NCBI RefSeq assembly: GCF_008244685.1
Contig: NZ_VTFT01000001.1
Coordinates: forward strand, 2,397,248 to 2,461,247
Reading direction: 5' to 3'
DNA from: Luteimonas viscosa
GTDB taxonomy: Bacteria; Pseudomonadota; Gammaproteobacteria; Xanthomonadales; Xanthomonadaceae
DNA length: 64,000 nucleotides
Part shown: piece by piece, positions 18,952 to 28,899 of the stretch
Layout of the letters: each line of letters starts with the position of its first letter
How positions within the stretch are numbered: position 1 is the first letter of the stretch
Program-made: the position numbers and the translations under genes
The notes under the pieces: model-generated
What the model was told of the DNA's origin: nothing
The model's input: only the letters and a program-made list of their open reading frames with translations
Database searches by the model: none

Positions 18952-20508
18952 GTGCCTGCTTCCCCCGCTTCCCCCGCCGCCCGCCCCCGCCCCGTGGTCC
19001 TGCTGATCCTGGATGGCTGGGGCCATCGCGACGACCCGCGCGACAACGCCATCGCCCTTGCGGACGTGCCCAACTGGCGCCGCCTGCTGGCAGAACATCC
19101 GACCACGCTGATCCATACCGAGGGTCGCTTCGTCGGGCTGCCGGAGGGACAGATGGGCAATTCCGAGGTCGGGCACATGAACATCGGCGCCGGACGTGTG
19201 GTCTACCAGGACCTGACCCGGATCGACGCGGCGATCGAGGACGGCAGCTTCTTCGACAATGCCGAGTTGAACGCCGCCTGCGACGCGGTGCTCGCCAGCG
19301 GCGGCGTCCTGCACATGATGGGGCTGCTCTCGCCCGGCGGCGTGCACAGCCACGAGCTGCATCTGTTCGCGATGCTCGACCTCGCCGCACGCCGCGGCGT
19401 GCCGCGCGTGGCCGTGCATGCCTTCCTCGACGGCCGCGACATGCCGCCGCGCTCGGCCGAACCGAGCCTGCGCGCGCTGCAGGACAGGTGCGACGCGCTC
19501 GGCAACGCCCGCATCGCCAGCGTGTCCGGCCGCTACTACGCGATGGACCGCGACAACCGCTGGGAACGCGTTCGCCGCGCCTGGGACGCGATCGTCGAGG
19601 CGAAGGGCGATGCGCCCGACGCGCTGTCCGCGCTGCAGGCCGCCTACGCGCGCGGCGAGAACGACGAGTTCGTCGATCCGGTCGCGATCGAAGGCGCGCA
19701 ACCGATGCGCGACGGCGACGCGATCGTGTTCATGAACTTCCGCGCCGACCGCGCGCGCCAGCTCAGCGCCGCCTTCGTCTCGCCCGGCTTCGATGGCTTG
19801 GGGCCCGACGTGCGCCGCCCGGCGCTTTCGCGCTACGTGTGTCTGACCGAGTACGACGCCAGCCTGCCGGCGCCGGTCGCGTTCGCGCCGGACAATCTCG
19901 CCAACACCCTGGGCGAAGTGCTCGGCGCCCACGGGCTGACCCAGTTGCGCATCGCCGAGACCGAGAAATACGCCCACGTCACCTTCTTCATGAGCGGCGG
20001 CCGCGAAGCGCCGTATCCGGGCGAGGAGCGGATCCTGGTGCCGAGCCCGAAGGTCGCCACCTACGACCTGCAGCCCGAGATGAGCGCGCCGGAAGTGTGC
20101 GCGAAGCTGGTGGAGGCGATCGAGGCCGAGCGCTTCGACGCGATCATCTGCAACTTCGCCAATCCCGACATGGTCGGCCACACCGGCGTATTGTCGGCGG
20201 CGATCAAGGCGGTGGAGACGGTGGACCGCGCCGTGGGCGAGATCATCACCGCGGTGCGCGCCAAAGGCGGCGAGCTGCTGGTGACCGCCGACCACGGCAA
20301 CTGCGAGATGATGCGCGATCCCGAAACCGGCGAGCCGCACACCTCGCACACCGTGGGGCCCGTCGACCTGGTCTACGTCGGCAGCCGCGACGCCAGCCTG
20401 CGCCGCGGCGGCGCGCTGCGCGACCTCGCGCCGACCATCCTCGACCTGCTCGGCGTCGAACTTCCCGCGGAGATGACCGGTTCGAGCCTGCTGGCCGCGA
20501 AGGGATGA
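18952..20508 (+). CDS. gpmI: 2,3-bisphosphoglycerate-independent phosphoglycerate mutase
   Basis: Interconverts 3- and 2-phosphoglycerate using two Mn ions. The 518-residue protein begins [12 protein letters not shown] (first metal Asp), has the catalytic serine in [13 protein letters not shown] (Ser71), [25 protein letters not shown], the metal cluster in ADHGNCEMM and the C-terminal [12 protein letters not shown]. The GTG at 18952 is the only start near the first conserved strand; a Pro/Ala-rich leader follows it. It overlaps envC by four bases (ATGA), as in gpmI-envC-ctp operons. Confidence 0.93.
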   Translation: MPASPASPAARPRPVVLLILDGWGHRDDPRDNAIALADVPNWRRLLAEHPTTLIHTEGRFVGLPEGQMGNSEVGHMNIGAGRVVYQDLTRIDAAIEDGSFFDNAELNAACDAVLASGGVLHMMGLLSPGGVHSHELHLFAMLDLAARRGVPRVAVHAFLDGRDMPPRSAEPSLRALQDRCDALGNARIASVSGRYYAMDRDNRWERVRRAWDAIVEAKGDAPDALSALQAAYARGENDEFVDPVAIEGAQPMRDGDAIVFMNFRADRARQLSAAFVSPGFDGLGPDVRRPALSRYVCLTEYDASLPAPVAFAPDNLANTLGEVLGAHGLTQLRIAETEKYAHVTFFMSGGREAPYPGEERILVPSPKVATYDLQPEMSAPEVCAKLVEAIEAERFDAIICNFANPDMVGHTGVLSAAIKAVETVDRAVGEIITAVRAKGGELLVTADHGNCEMMRDPETGEPHTSHTVGPVDLVYVGSRDASLRRGGALRDLAPTILDLLGVELPAEMTGSSLLAAKG

Positions 20509-21740
20509 GCGAAGCGGTGCGCGCACGGCTGGCCTGGGCGGCATTCGCCCTGCTCGCCGCCGGGTTCGCCACCGCTCCCGTCGCGAACGCGCAGCAGGCC
20601 GGCCGCGAGGCCGAGCGCCGGCTCGAGCGGGTGCGCAAGGAACTGCAGGATGTCGCCAGCGAGCGGCGCCGGCTCGAAGGCCAGTGCGGCGCTGCCGCAC
20701 GGCAGTTGCGCAGCGCCGACGAACAGGTTGCGCGCACCGCGCGCACGCTGCAGCAGATCGAAGCCGAGCTCGCAGCCCAGCAGGCCGCGCTGCAGGAACT
20801 GGCGGACAGGCGCGACGCCCTGCGCGAGCGCATGGGCGCGCAACGCGAGGAACTCGACGCACTGCTGCGCGCCAGCCACGTTGCCGGCCGCGCCGCGCCG
20901 CTGAAGCTCATGCTGGCGCAGGACCAGGTGGCCGACGCCAGCCGCGCGCTGACCTACCACCGCTACCTGCAACGCCAGCGCGCCGCGCGCATCGCCGCGC
21001 TGCGCGGCGAACTGGCCGAACTCGACGCGCTCGAACGCGACATGGTGCAACGCCGGGCCGCGCTGGAGCGCGCGCACGAGCAGCAACGCAGCCAGGTGGA
21101 CGCGCTCGAACGCGATCGCGCCGCGCGCGCGAAGGCGGTGGCGCAGCTGGACAGCAGGTATCGCGACCGCAGCACGCGCGAGAAGGCGCTGGGTCGCGAC
21201 GCCAGGGCGCTCGAACGCCTGCTCGCGCGTCTGCGCGCCGCGGCGGCGAAGGCCGAGGCCGAGCGCAAGGCCGCCGCCGCGCGCGCCGCGCAGCGTGCCG
21301 CCAGCGGCGAGCCCGCCCGCAAGCCCCCGCCGGCGGTCGCGCGCGCGGCGCCGATCCAGGTCGGTGGCCTGGGCTGGCCGTTGTCGGGCGCGCTGCTCGC
21401 CGGTTACGGCGGGCGCATGCCGGACGGGCGCAGCAGCAGCGGCGTGCTGATCGGCGCCGCCGCGGGCACGCCGGTGCGCGCGGTCGCCGACGGCACCGTA
21501 GTGTTCGCCGAATGGATGACCGGCTACGGCATGATCCTGATCGTCGACCACGGCAACGGTGCGATGAGCCTGTACGCGCATTGCGAGACATTGCTCAAGG
21601 AACCGGGCACGACGGTGAAGCGCGGCGATGCGGTCGCCACCGTCGGCAATTCCGGTGGCCAGGGCCGCCCGGCGCTGTACTTCGAGCTGCGCCGCAACGG
21701 CCAGCCGGTGAACCCCGACACGTTCCTGCAGAAGCGCTGA
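20505..21740 (+). CDS. envC: EnvC-like murein hydrolase activator
   Basis: Periplasmic protein that switches on cell-wall amidases at the division site. The 411-residue protein has a signal peptide ending near NAQQ, a long Glu/Arg/Ala coiled coil (about residues 30-265), a Pro/Lys linker and a LytM domain (about 285-411). The LytM domain has [18 protein letters not shown] and [13 protein letters not shown] but lacks the HxxxD zinc ligands of active enzymes (SSGVLIG in their place), as in EnvC. The ATG overlaps the gpmI stop; ctpA follows. Confidence 0.92.
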   Translation: MSEAVRARLAWAAFALLAAGFATAPVANAQQAGREAERRLERVRKELQDVASERRRLEGQCGAAARQLRSADEQVARTARTLQQIEAELAAQQAALQELADRRDALRERMGAQREELDALLRASHVAGRAAPLKLMLAQDQVADASRALTYHRYLQRQRAARIAALRGELAELDALERDMVQRRAALERAHEQQRSQVDALERDRAARAKAVAQLDSRYRDRSTREKALGRDARALERLLARLRAAAAKAEAERKAAAARAAQRAASGEPARKPPPAVARAAPIQVGGLGWPLSGALLAGYGGRMPDGRSSSGVLIGAAAGTPVRAVADGTVVFAEWMTGYGMILIVDHGNGAMSLYAHCETLLKEPGTTVKRGDAVATVGNSGGQGRPALYFELRRNGQPVNPDTFLQKR

Positions 21741-21858
21741 ACCCCGGGTGCGCGCGGGCATCAGGCGCGCTTCACGCAAACCCGGTGGGCGCCCGCATAA
21801 TCGGATGAACCCCGCGCCTGCCGCGCGGTCGGACCTCGACCCGTCCCGGAGTGCCTGC

Positions 21859-23448
21859 ATGCCTGTCCGCAAGTCGCCGCTGCTCGCCGTCCTGTTGCCG
21901 CTGGCGCTGGCGTGTCCGCCCGGATTCGCGCAGGACGCGCCGCCAGCGCAGCCGACGCCACAGGAACAGCCCACTCCGGAGGAGCGACCGACCCCGCAGG
22001 ACCGACCGACCCCGCGGGTGCTGCCACAACCGCAGCAGGAGGAGCAGGAGCAGCAGGAGCAGCAGGAGCAGGCCGACGAGCCGCCGGCGGAATCGCCGGT
22101 GGACGCGCCGGCCGTGCCCGAGGAGGCGCTGCCGCCCGATGAGGGCGTGCCCGCCCTTCCCGACCCCGCCCCGGACCTGGACGCGGAAGCCGATCCGGTC
22201 GACGCCGCCGACGATCCCGACGCCGCCGAAAGCGCCGCCACCAAGGTGCCGCTGGAGGAAATCCGCCGCTATGTCGGCCTGTTCAACGCGATCCGGCAGG
22301 GCTACGTCGATCCGGTCGAGGACCGCAAGCTGATGAACGCGGCGATCCGCGGCCTGCTGTTCGACCTCGATCCGCACAGCGCCTACCTGGAAAAGCGCGC
22401 CGCGGAGGCCTTCGACGAGGGCACCACCGGCGCCTACGACGGCATCGGCGTGGAGGTGCTGCAGTTGCCCGACGGCAAGGTGCGGGTGATCGCGCCGATC
22501 GACGGCACCCCCGCGGCCAAGGCCGGCATCCGTTCCGGCGACACCATCGTCGCGGTCGACGGCAAGCCGCTGACCCCGGCCGATGCCGAGGGCCACGGCC
22601 CGCTGCGCGGCCCGCCCGGCACCCGGGCGGTGCTCACCGTGCTGCGCGAGGGCGAGGCCAAGCCGCTGGAGATCACGGTGCATCGCGAGACGATCCGCGT
22701 CGCCAGCGTGCGCGGGCGCATGCTCGAGCCCGGCTACGGCTACGTGCGCATCAGCCAGTTCCAGGTGGAAACCGCCGACGACTTCGCGAGCACCGTGGAG
22801 CGGTTGCAGGGCGAGGCAGGCGGCAGGCTCAAGGGCCTGGTGATCGACGTGCGCAGCAATCCCGGCGGCCTGCTGACCTCCGCCGTGCGCGTGGCCGACG
22901 ACCTGCTGGAGAAGGGCAGGATCGTCAGCACCCGCGGCCGCAATCCGGTCAACGACACCGAGTTCAGCGCCACGCCCGGCGACCTGATCGACGGTGCGCC
23001 GGTGGTGGTGATCATCGACGCGGGCTCGGCGAGCGCCTCGGAAGTGCTGGCCGGCGCGCTGCACGACAACGGCCGCGCGCGCATCGTCGGCAGCCGCAGT
23101 TTCGGCAAGGGCTCGGTGCAGACGGTGATGCCGCTGGGCAATGGCGACGCGGTCAAGCTCACCACCGCGCGTTACTACACGCCCAGCGGGCGTTCGATCC
23201 AGGCGCGCGGGATCGATCCCGACCTCGTGCTCAAGCCCGACACCAGCGAACCCGAAGTGGCCTCGACCACGCCCGGTTACACCGAGGCCACGCTGCCTGG
23301 CCACCTGCGTGGCGAGGAGGAGGAGGAAGGCACCACCGCCGGGGACGTGCTCGATGGCGACGGTCCGATCGACGCGGCGCTCGCGGAGCTGAAGAAGCCG
23401 ACGCCCGGGGTGGCGCCGGCACCGACGCCCGCGCCGGTCGGCGAGTAG
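21859..23448 (+). CDS. ctpA: S41-family carboxy-terminal processing protease
   Basis: Periplasmic protease cutting C-terminal tails of proteins, often cell-wall hydrolases or their regulators. The 529-residue product has a signal peptide, then an unusual Pro/Gln/Glu-rich low-complexity stretch (residues about 28-125). The conserved core holds LFDLDPHSAYL, a PDZ domain (GIGVEVLQLPDGKVRV to about 290) and the Ser/Lys pair: Ser392 in GSASASE and Lys417 in FGKGSVQ. An in-frame ATG at 21805 would put residues before the signal peptide, so 21859 is chosen. It follows envC, a common partner. Confidence 0.93.
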   Translation: MPVRKSPLLAVLLPLALACPPGFAQDAPPAQPTPQEQPTPEERPTPQDRPTPRVLPQPQQEEQEQQEQQEQADEPPAESPVDAPAVPEEALPPDEGVPALPDPAPDLDAEADPVDAADDPDAAESAATKVPLEEIRRYVGLFNAIRQGYVDPVEDRKLMNAAIRGLLFDLDPHSAYLEKRAAEAFDEGTTGAYDGIGVEVLQLPDGKVRVIAPIDGTPAAKAGIRSGDTIVAVDGKPLTPADAEGHGPLRGPPGTRAVLTVLREGEAKPLEITVHRETIRVASVRGRMLEPGYGYVRISQFQVETADDFASTVERLQGEAGGRLKGLVIDVRSNPGGLLTSAVRVADDLLEKGRIVSTRGRNPVNDTEFSATPGDLIDGAPVVVIIDAGSASASEVLAGALHDNGRARIVGSRSFGKGSVQTVMPLGNGDAVKLTTARYYTPSGRSIQARGIDPDLVLKPDTSEPEVASTTPGYTEATLPGHLRGEEEEEGTTAGDVLDGDGPIDAALAELKKPTPGVAPAPTPAPVGE

Positions 23449-23572
23449 TCTCGCCGGGACGCGAGCCGTTTGCGCAGGGGAATGGCGCGCCGTGGGTCGT
23501 CGCACCCGATGCGGACCGGGGCCACGCACTCGATCGGGACCTGGACGATGGGCCGGTGGGCGTGGACGCGCG

Positions 23573-23965
23573 CTACGCCTTGCCGACGAGCCTGAGGCCC
23601 AGCCACACGGCGCCGATGCCCAGCAGCACGCTGCCGCCGACGTAACCCGTCGCCACCAACCACTCGCCGCGCCGCAGCAGTTGCGCGGTTTCCAGTCCGA
23701 ACGCCGAGAACGTGGTGAACCCGCCGAGCAGGCCGACGAACAGCAGCAGGCGCAGGTCCGGCGACAACCATCCCGGATGGCGCTCTGCCAGGCCCGCGAG
23801 CAAGCCGGCGACCAGGCAACCGGCCAGGTTCACCACGAAGGTTCCCAGCGGGAATTTCTGCGGCGTGGCCGCGTGCATGGTCCACGTCGCCAGCAGGTAG
23901 CGCGCGATCGACCCCGCCGCGCCGCCGAGGCCGACCAGCGCCAGCGCCTGCAGCGTCGGCGGCAT
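23573..23965 (-). CDS. crcB: Fluoride ion transporter
   Basis: Fluc-type fluoride channel of the inner membrane, which protects against fluoride. The 130-residue protein has four helices with the hallmarks GGAAGSIARYLL, FPLGTFVVNLAGC and GLLGGFTTFSAFGLET. The start at 23965 leaves two bases after the DUF1820 gene, so they are co-transcribed. No fluoride riboswitch consensus was seen upstream. Confidence 0.93.
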   Translation of the reverse strand: MPPTLQALALVGLGGAAGSIARYLLATWTMHAATPQKFPLGTFVVNLAGCLVAGLLAGLAERHPGWLSPDLRLLLFVGLLGGFTTFSAFGLETAQLLRRGEWLVATGYVGGSVLLGIGAVWLGLRLVGKA

Positions 23966-23967
23966 GC

Positions 23968-24288
23968 TCAGCGCGGCTTGGCCGGCAGCGGGAAGGGCGT
24001 GACCACCTTCTCGCCCGATTCGGCGTCGCGGATCGCCGACTGGCCCTTCTTCTCCACTTCCTCCACCCGCAGGATCGCCTGCATCGGCAGGTGCAGCGCA
24101 CGGGTGTTGCCGAACTCGTCGCGCAGCCGTTCCTCGGTGGGGTCGACCACGAGCCCGTCGTGCACGTCGAACACCAGCTCGGCGACCTCGACGAAGCCCC
24201 ACAGCCGGCCGCTGTCCACGCGCCGCGCGTACAGCTCGTAGACCTTGCCGTGGTTCAGGAAGGTGACCTTGTAGAGCGGCTTGGACAT
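23968..24288 (-). CDS. DUF1820-family protein
   Basis: 106 residues with the family pattern PLYKVTFLNHGKVYELYARRV, LWGFVEVAELVFD and LVVDPTEERLRDEFGNT. Cytosolic and small; the family is widespread in gammaproteobacteria without known function. The end lies two bases before the crcB start, which implies one transcript. Start at 24288. Confidence 0.88.
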   Translation of the reverse strand: MSKPLYKVTFLNHGKVYELYARRVDSGRLWGFVEVAELVFDVHDGLVVDPTEERLRDEFGNTRALHLPMQAILRVEEVEKKGQSAIRDAESGEKVVTPFPLPAKPR

Positions 24289-24307
24289 GGGGGGATTATA
24301 GGGAGCC

Positions 24308-24415
24308 GTGATTGGTGATTACCGGCCTGCGGCCGTTGAAAAGCGCCTCGTGATTGGTAATTCGAAACAGCGGTGCGTGGGGCGGCGCTTTACCCAATCA
24401 CGAATGACCAGTCAC
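24308..24415. repeat. Intergenic GTGATTGGT repeats with inverted copy
   Basis: GTGATTGGTGATT at 24308-24320 and GTGATTGGTAATTCG at 24350-24364 are followed by an inverted, imperfect copy at 24401-24415 (13 of 15 bases). The stretch between the rhomboid gene's end and the DUF1820 gene is lower in G+C than its surroundings and holds no gene. Confidence 0.6.
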
Positions 24416-24420
24416 CACCC

Positions 24421-25113
24421 TCAATACCCCTTCAGCCGGCGCAGTCGCCGCGCGATCGCGCCACGCGAGGCGATCGCGAACACGATCCCGAACAGGAAGC
24501 CGGCCGCATGCGCGGCCCAGGCCACCGCGCCGAAGGCCGGGCCGATGTAGGCGAACACGATCTGCAGTGCCGCCCAGACCCCGATCAGCAGCGAGGCCGG
24601 CGCCCGCACGAACTCAAGGAACAGCCCCAGCGGCACCACCACCCCCAGCCGCGCCCGCGGGAACAGCGCCAGGTAGGCGCCGATCAGCGCCGAGACCGCG
24701 CCGCTGGCGCCGATGATCAGCCGGTCGGGCGCGCCGATCACCAGCACCGCGAACAGGTTGGCCAGCGCGCCGCCGAGGAAGAACAGCGCCAGGAACCGCC
24801 ACGGCCCCATCACCCGCTCGGCAGGCAGGCCGAAGATCAGCAGGAACACCAGGTTGCCGAGCAGGTGCGCCCAGTCGGCGTGCAGGAACAGGGCGCTGAA
24901 CAGGCGCAGCCACTGCTGCGGGTCGGTCCAGGTGTCCCAGGGGCCGTCGCCGGGCGCGCCGCCGGCCAGCGCGCCCCATTCCAGCAGCAACGTGCGCTGC
25001 AGCGCATCGGGACGCGACAACGCCCACAGGAACGCCGCCCACAACAGCGCGGCCAGCAGCGGCGTCGCCCAGCGCAGCGACGCCCCGGAGCGGGTGGGGA
25101 CCGACACGAACAT
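24421..25113 (-). CDS. Rhomboid-family intramembrane serine protease
   Basis: 230 residues, about six helices. The rhomboid features are HADWAHLLGNLVFLLIFG (His and Asn of the oxyanion region), GASGAVSALIGAYL (catalytic Ser in GASG) and AAHAAGFLFGIVFA (catalytic His). Both catalytic residues are present, so it should be active in cutting membrane proteins. It stands alone, divergent from fadL. Confidence 0.9.
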   Translation of the reverse strand: MFVSVPTRSGASLRWATPLLAALLWAAFLWALSRPDALQRTLLLEWGALAGGAPGDGPWDTWTDPQQWLRLFSALFLHADWAHLLGNLVFLLIFGLPAERVMGPWRFLALFFLGGALANLFAVLVIGAPDRLIIGASGAVSALIGAYLALFPRARLGVVVPLGLFLEFVRAPASLLIGVWAALQIVFAYIGPAFGAVAWAAHAAGFLFGIVFAIASRGAIARRLRRLKGY

Positions 25114-25181
25114 GGCGCGACCTTACACGTTCGCGCGCGTCGCCGGCTTCCGGCGGCGCCCGCCGCGTGCCGCAACGCACA

Positions 25182-25209
25182 TTCACCACACGCCCCAGTA
25201 CGGTATAGT
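25182..25209 (+). promoter_or_regulatory. Candidate promoter for fadL
   Basis: TATAGT at 25204-25209 is a good -10. TTCACC at 25182-25187 could be the -35 with a 16-base spacer. The start codon is 108 bases downstream, leaving a fairly long leader. Confidence 0.45.
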
Positions 25210-25317
25210 GCGCGCCGCGTCGTGGGTCGGGAGGGCGAGTTCCGGCGGCGAAGGCGGGCCAGGCGGCCCGTCTGCACTGCGGCGCGGCACATCCCGTCAC
25301 CGGAGAGAGACCCAGCA

Positions 25318-26655
25318 ATGCGCACGATTCCCCACGTCACGGTCCTGGCGCTCGGCATTGCCGGCGCGATGGCCTTCGCCTCCCACGCCCACGCCGCCGG
25401 CTTCCAGCTCAAGGAAAACAGCGTCAAGTCGATGGGCAGTGCCTTCGCCGGCACCGCCGCCAAGACCGGCGATTCCTCGGTCGTCGCCAACAACCCGGCG
25501 GTGATGACCCAGTTCGAAGGCAACACCTTCCAGATCGACGTCACCGCGATCGACCTCAGCTACGAGTTCGAAGGCACCGCGACCGACGCCTTCGGCCGCC
25601 CGATGACCGGCGGCAACGGCGGCGACGCCGGCGACATCACCCCGGTCCCGGCGATGTCCTACATCCGCAAGTTCGACAACGGCGTCGCCTTCGGCGCCAT
25701 GGTCAGCGCCCCGTTCGGCCTCAAGACCGAATACGAGGACGGCTGGGTGGGCCGCTACTTCGCCCATACCTCCGACGTGCAGATCGTCGACCTGACCCTG
25801 TCGGGCGCGATCGACATCACCGACCGCTTCTCGGTGGGCCTGGGCGCGATCGTCTCGCGCGCGGACGTCACCCTGTCGCGCTCGGTCGACTTCGGCACCC
25901 TGCTGTACTCCAACCCGGCCACGCGCCCGCTGCCGTTCGCGCAGCCGCAGGCGGCCGACGGCTTCGTGGAAGTGGGCGGCGACGACAACGGCCTCGGCTG
26001 GCTGGTGGGCGCGCACTTCCGCCCGACCGACAACGTCGCGATCGGCGTCAGCTACCGCTCCGAGATCGACTACGAACTGCGCGGCACCGCCGACTGGACC
26101 GTGCCGGGCAACGTCGCGGCGGTGTTCGGGGCCAGCCCGTTCACCGCCCCGCTGTTCCAGGACGGCAATGTGTCGGCCAACCTGACCACGCCGTCGATCC
26201 TCTCGGTCGGCGCCACCTGGCAGCTCAACGAGCGCTTCGCGCTGTCGGCCAGCTGGGCCGAGACCGGCTGGGAATCGCTGCGCGAGGTGCGGATCGATTT
26301 CGACAACCCCGATCCGGATGCGGTCGAGCCGTTCGAGTGGGACGACACCAGCTTCGTGTCGATCGGCGCCGAGTACAAGCTCAACGACAGCTGGACGCTG
26401 CGCGGCGGCATCGCCGACGACCAGACCCCGACCAGCCTCGTGCACCGTACCCCGCGCCTGCCCGACGACGACCGCCGCTGGTACTCGGTCGGCGCCACCT
26501 GGATGGTGAGCGACGCGCTCGACGTCAACTTCGGCTTCACCCACATCAAGCCGGACGACCCGAAGGTCGCCATCACCTCCAGCGGCTCGCGGATCGCCGG
26601 TCCCTACGACGGCAGCGCCAACCTCTACGGCGTGTCGGCGCAGTACCGCTTCTGA
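25318..26655 (+). CDS. fadL: FadL-family outer-membrane transport protein
   Basis: Outer-membrane beta-barrel for uptake of long-chain fatty acids or other hydrophobic molecules. The 445-residue protein has a signal peptide ending HAHA, then the plug-like GFQLKENSVKSMGSAFAG and VVANNPAVMTQF, both typical of FadL/OMPP1. Alternating strands end with a terminal aromatic (VSAQYRF) needed for barrel assembly. A single-gene unit with its own promoter candidate and terminator. Confidence 0.9.
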   Translation: MRTIPHVTVLALGIAGAMAFASHAHAAGFQLKENSVKSMGSAFAGTAAKTGDSSVVANNPAVMTQFEGNTFQIDVTAIDLSYEFEGTATDAFGRPMTGGNGGDAGDITPVPAMSYIRKFDNGVAFGAMVSAPFGLKTEYEDGWVGRYFAHTSDVQIVDLTLSGAIDITDRFSVGLGAIVSRADVTLSRSVDFGTLLYSNPATRPLPFAQPQAADGFVEVGGDDNGLGWLVGAHFRPTDNVAIGVSYRSEIDYELRGTADWTVPGNVAAVFGASPFTAPLFQDGNVSANLTTPSILSVGATWQLNERFALSASWAETGWESLREVRIDFDNPDPDAVEPFEWDDTSFVSIGAEYKLNDSWTLRGGIADDQTPTSLVHRTPRLPDDDRRWYSVGATWMVSDALDVNFGFTHIKPDDPKVAITSSGSRIAGPYDGSANLYGVSAQYRF

Positions 26656-26680
26656 TCCTGCGCTTCATCGCGACATGGAA

Positions 26681-26706
26681 AAGCCCCGCTTCGGCGGGGC
26701 TTTTTT
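26681..26706 (+). terminator. Intrinsic terminator of fadL
   Basis: AAGCCCCGC-TTCG-GCGGGGCTT is a perfect 9-bp stem with a stable TTCG tetraloop, followed by a six-T run (26701-26706). It begins 25 bases after the fadL stop. Confidence 0.93.
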
Positions 26707-27119
26707 ATGCTTCTGCGGTCGGTGACGGCGGTGCTGGCGGCAAAAAGCGGGGCGCCACCTGCTGGTTGCATTCCCGCGTGGCTTCGGCTTGCGGAGCGTC
26801 CGGCGGCCGCGGCCTCAGGGGCGACGACGAGCCGGGGACCGGCGTCGCCCGGGTAAGCGAAGCGCACCCGGGGCGAATCCCGCGCCGGGCGACGCCAATC
26901 GCCGGGAGACTTTCCCCCGGCGCGCTCGTACCCGGTGCATCGCGCACTGCTACGCACCGCGCCGAAACGCATCGCACTTGTCCAACCGTAACCGCTCTCG
27001 ACCCGCACCTGCGCTGGCGCGGAGGTGCTTCGACTTGCTGCTATCGCCTGCGCGGCAGCTGGCCCGTGCCTGCACTGCAATCGTTCCTGATCGGTCGGCG
27101 CATGGACCGCGCGGCTTCT
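26707..27119. other. Intergenic stretch with one half REP-like motif, no gene seen
   Basis: No reading frame with family features was found. At 26848-26872 is CCCGGGTAAGCGAAGCGC plus ACCCGGG, the same motif that begins the two MITE-like units near 28.5 kb; here the second half is absent. It sits between the fadL terminator and the convergent AEC gene. Confidence 0.6.
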
Positions 27120-28034
27120 TCACCCGAGCCGCTGCAGCAGATACGTCCACGCCGGCAGCGTCGCCATCGCCAGCACGATGCCGTAGCCGACCATGGCCGC
27201 GGCCAGGCGCGGCGCCAGCCCGTGCGAGATCGCCAGGGCCGCGGCCGTGATCATCGGCGGCATCGCCGACTCCAGTACCGCCACCTGCAGCACCCCGCCG
27301 CGCAGGCCGACGCCCAGTGCCAGTGCGAGCGAGAGCGCCGGCAGCAGTGCCAGCTTGAGCAGCAGCCCGGTGGCCAGCGGCGCGATCTCGTCGCGCGGCA
27401 GCCTGAGCTGGATGGTGAGGCCCACCGCCAGCATCACCAGCATCAGCAGCACGCCAGACAGCCGCTCCAATGCGGAGGCAATCCACGCCGGCGGATGCTC
27501 GGGCATCAGGGTCAGCCCGAACGCCAGCGCCCACATCGGCGGGAAGCGCGCGATGCGCAGCGCGACCGCGCGCTTCGTGGGCGGATGCTCGCCACCGTAC
27601 TGCGCCAGCACCACCAGCCCGAGCGTCGACAGCATCACGAAGGTGCCGAACTGGTCGTAGACCACCGCATACGGCAACGCCTGCGCGCCGAGCAGCGCCT
27701 CGACCATCGGGTAGCCGATGAAGCTGGTGTTGCCGAGCATCGTGCACAACAGCAGCACCGCGAACTCGTCGCGGCGCAGGCGCAGGCGTGGCGACAGCAG
27801 GCGCAGCAGTCCCCACGTGGCGGCCGCTAGCGCCCACGGCACCAGCACCAGCCCGAGCAGCGAGAGGTCGAAACGCAGCCGCGGCACGTGGATCAGGATC
27901 GCCGCCGGCAGGCACACGTACAGCACCACCCGGTTCAGCGTCTCCGCGGCGTTGCCGGGCAGCACCCGCAGCCGCGCGAACGCCATGCCCAGGGCGAGCA
28001 TCGCCAGCATCAGTGCGAAGGCGTCGAAGGCCAT
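27120..28034 (-). CDS. AEC-family transporter (auxin efflux carrier-like permease)
   Basis: 304 residues, about ten hydrophobic helices in two halves. It fits the AEC/PIN-like fold: helix with RLRVLPGNAAETLNRVVLYVCLPAAIL, central TMLGNTSFIGYPMVEALLG (the conserved GNTxFxGxP), and VLESAMPPMITAAALA near the end. Bacterial members export or import organic acids; the substrate here is unknown. It is followed on both sides by repeat-rich DNA. Confidence 0.88.
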   Translation of the reverse strand: MAFDAFALMLAMLALGMAFARLRVLPGNAAETLNRVVLYVCLPAAILIHVPRLRFDLSLLGLVLVPWALAAATWGLLRLLSPRLRLRRDEFAVLLLCTMLGNTSFIGYPMVEALLGAQALPYAVVYDQFGTFVMLSTLGLVVLAQYGGEHPPTKRAVALRIARFPPMWALAFGLTLMPEHPPAWIASALERLSGVLLMLVMLAVGLTIQLRLPRDEIAPLATGLLLKLALLPALSLALALGVGLRGGVLQVAVLESAMPPMITAAALAISHGLAPRLAAAMVGYGIVLAMATLPAWTYLLQRLG

Positions 28035-28470
28035 CGGGACCGGTCACGCGGGGTGGGAGGCCCGCCATCATAGGCAAGCGGGTGCAGCGCGCCATTGGCC
28101 GTTGGATGCAGGCGGGTCGCATGGCGCGTGGCAGCGGCGGTCTGCGGATGCGTCGATGCGCGGGCGTCATTCTGCGCCGACGGCTGTCCGCGCTGCGCGC
28201 AGCGCGCAACTCGTCGCTCCGCTTGCCAGGGCGGCAGGCGGCTTCGCGCGATTCGCGGAGGGATCGCGCCAGGCGTGGGCTGGGCACGGTGCGCCATGCG
28301 CTCGCGCGCGGCGGCGCCCTACCGGCCGCAGCCGCCCGTCTGGCACGCCGACACGCGGAAGACGTTCGGTTGGCCGCGTTCACGGACCGCGAAAGGCGTC
28401 CGTCTCGCGCAACCCGGCGCGTGCCCGTCCCGCCGCACGACGCACGGTGTCGTCCACGCGGCCGTTGTCG
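28035..28470. other. Intergenic region, no gene supported
   Basis: GC-rich sequence with many short hairpins (for example around 28180-28210). Several open frames exist but none shows a conserved family pattern or a convincing ribosome site. Confidence 0.5.
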
Positions 28471-28496
28471 CTGATCGCGGAAAGCCCCATGCCCCC

Positions 28497-28661
28497 GTAG
28501 CCCGGGTAAGCGAAGCGCACCCGGGGGCGAGGTCGCCACGCCGCACACCGGAGCGCCGCCGCTCCGCAGCGACGGAGCGCCTTGGCCGAAGGGCGCGGCC
28601 CCTGATTGTGCTCCGATGTCCGTGCCTCCCCGGATGCGGCCTTCGGCCTTATCCGGGCTAC
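28497..28661. repeat. MITE-like unit 1, ends GTAGCCCGG / CCGGGCTAC
   Basis: 165 bp bounded by inverted ends: GTAGCCCGGGTAAG at the left and the complement of GTAGCCCGGATAAG at the right (13 of 14 match). Internal CGGATGCGGCCTTCGGCC is itself a hairpin. There is no coding content. Unit 2 follows with a 199-base period. Confidence 0.8.
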
Positions 28662-28695
28662 GCGCCCCCCTGATCGCGGCAAGCCCCATGCCCCC

Positions 28696-28886
28696 GTAGC
28701 CCGGGTAAGCGAAGCGCACCCGGGGGCGACGTCGCCAGGCCGCACACCGGAGCGCCGCCGCTCCGCAGCGACGGAGCGCCGCCGCCCCGCAGAACGACGG
28801 AGCGCCCTGGCCGAAGGGCGCGGCCCCGGATTGTGCTCCGATGTCCGCGCCTCCCCGGATGCGGCCTTCGGCCTTGTCCGGGCTAC
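28696..28886. repeat. MITE-like unit 2, tandem near-copy of unit 1
   Basis: 191 bp with the same ends and the same internal order. It carries an extra stretch of about 26 bp (a duplicated GACGGAGCGCC-type segment around 28775-28805). The flanking bases before each unit (CTGATCGCGG...AGCCCCATGCCCCC) are also duplicated, so a larger segment was copied. Confidence 0.8.
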
Positions 28887-28899
28887 GCGTCGTGCGACT

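Noticed and set aside
17838-21740. Very long plus-strand open frame of 1300 residues
   Set aside because: It crosses gpmI and envC in the wrong frame over most of its length; only the envC part is real. Long shadow frames are expected at this G+C.
23449-24300. Fluoride riboswitch for crcB
   Set aside because: No matching conserved core was found upstream of DUF1820/crcB.
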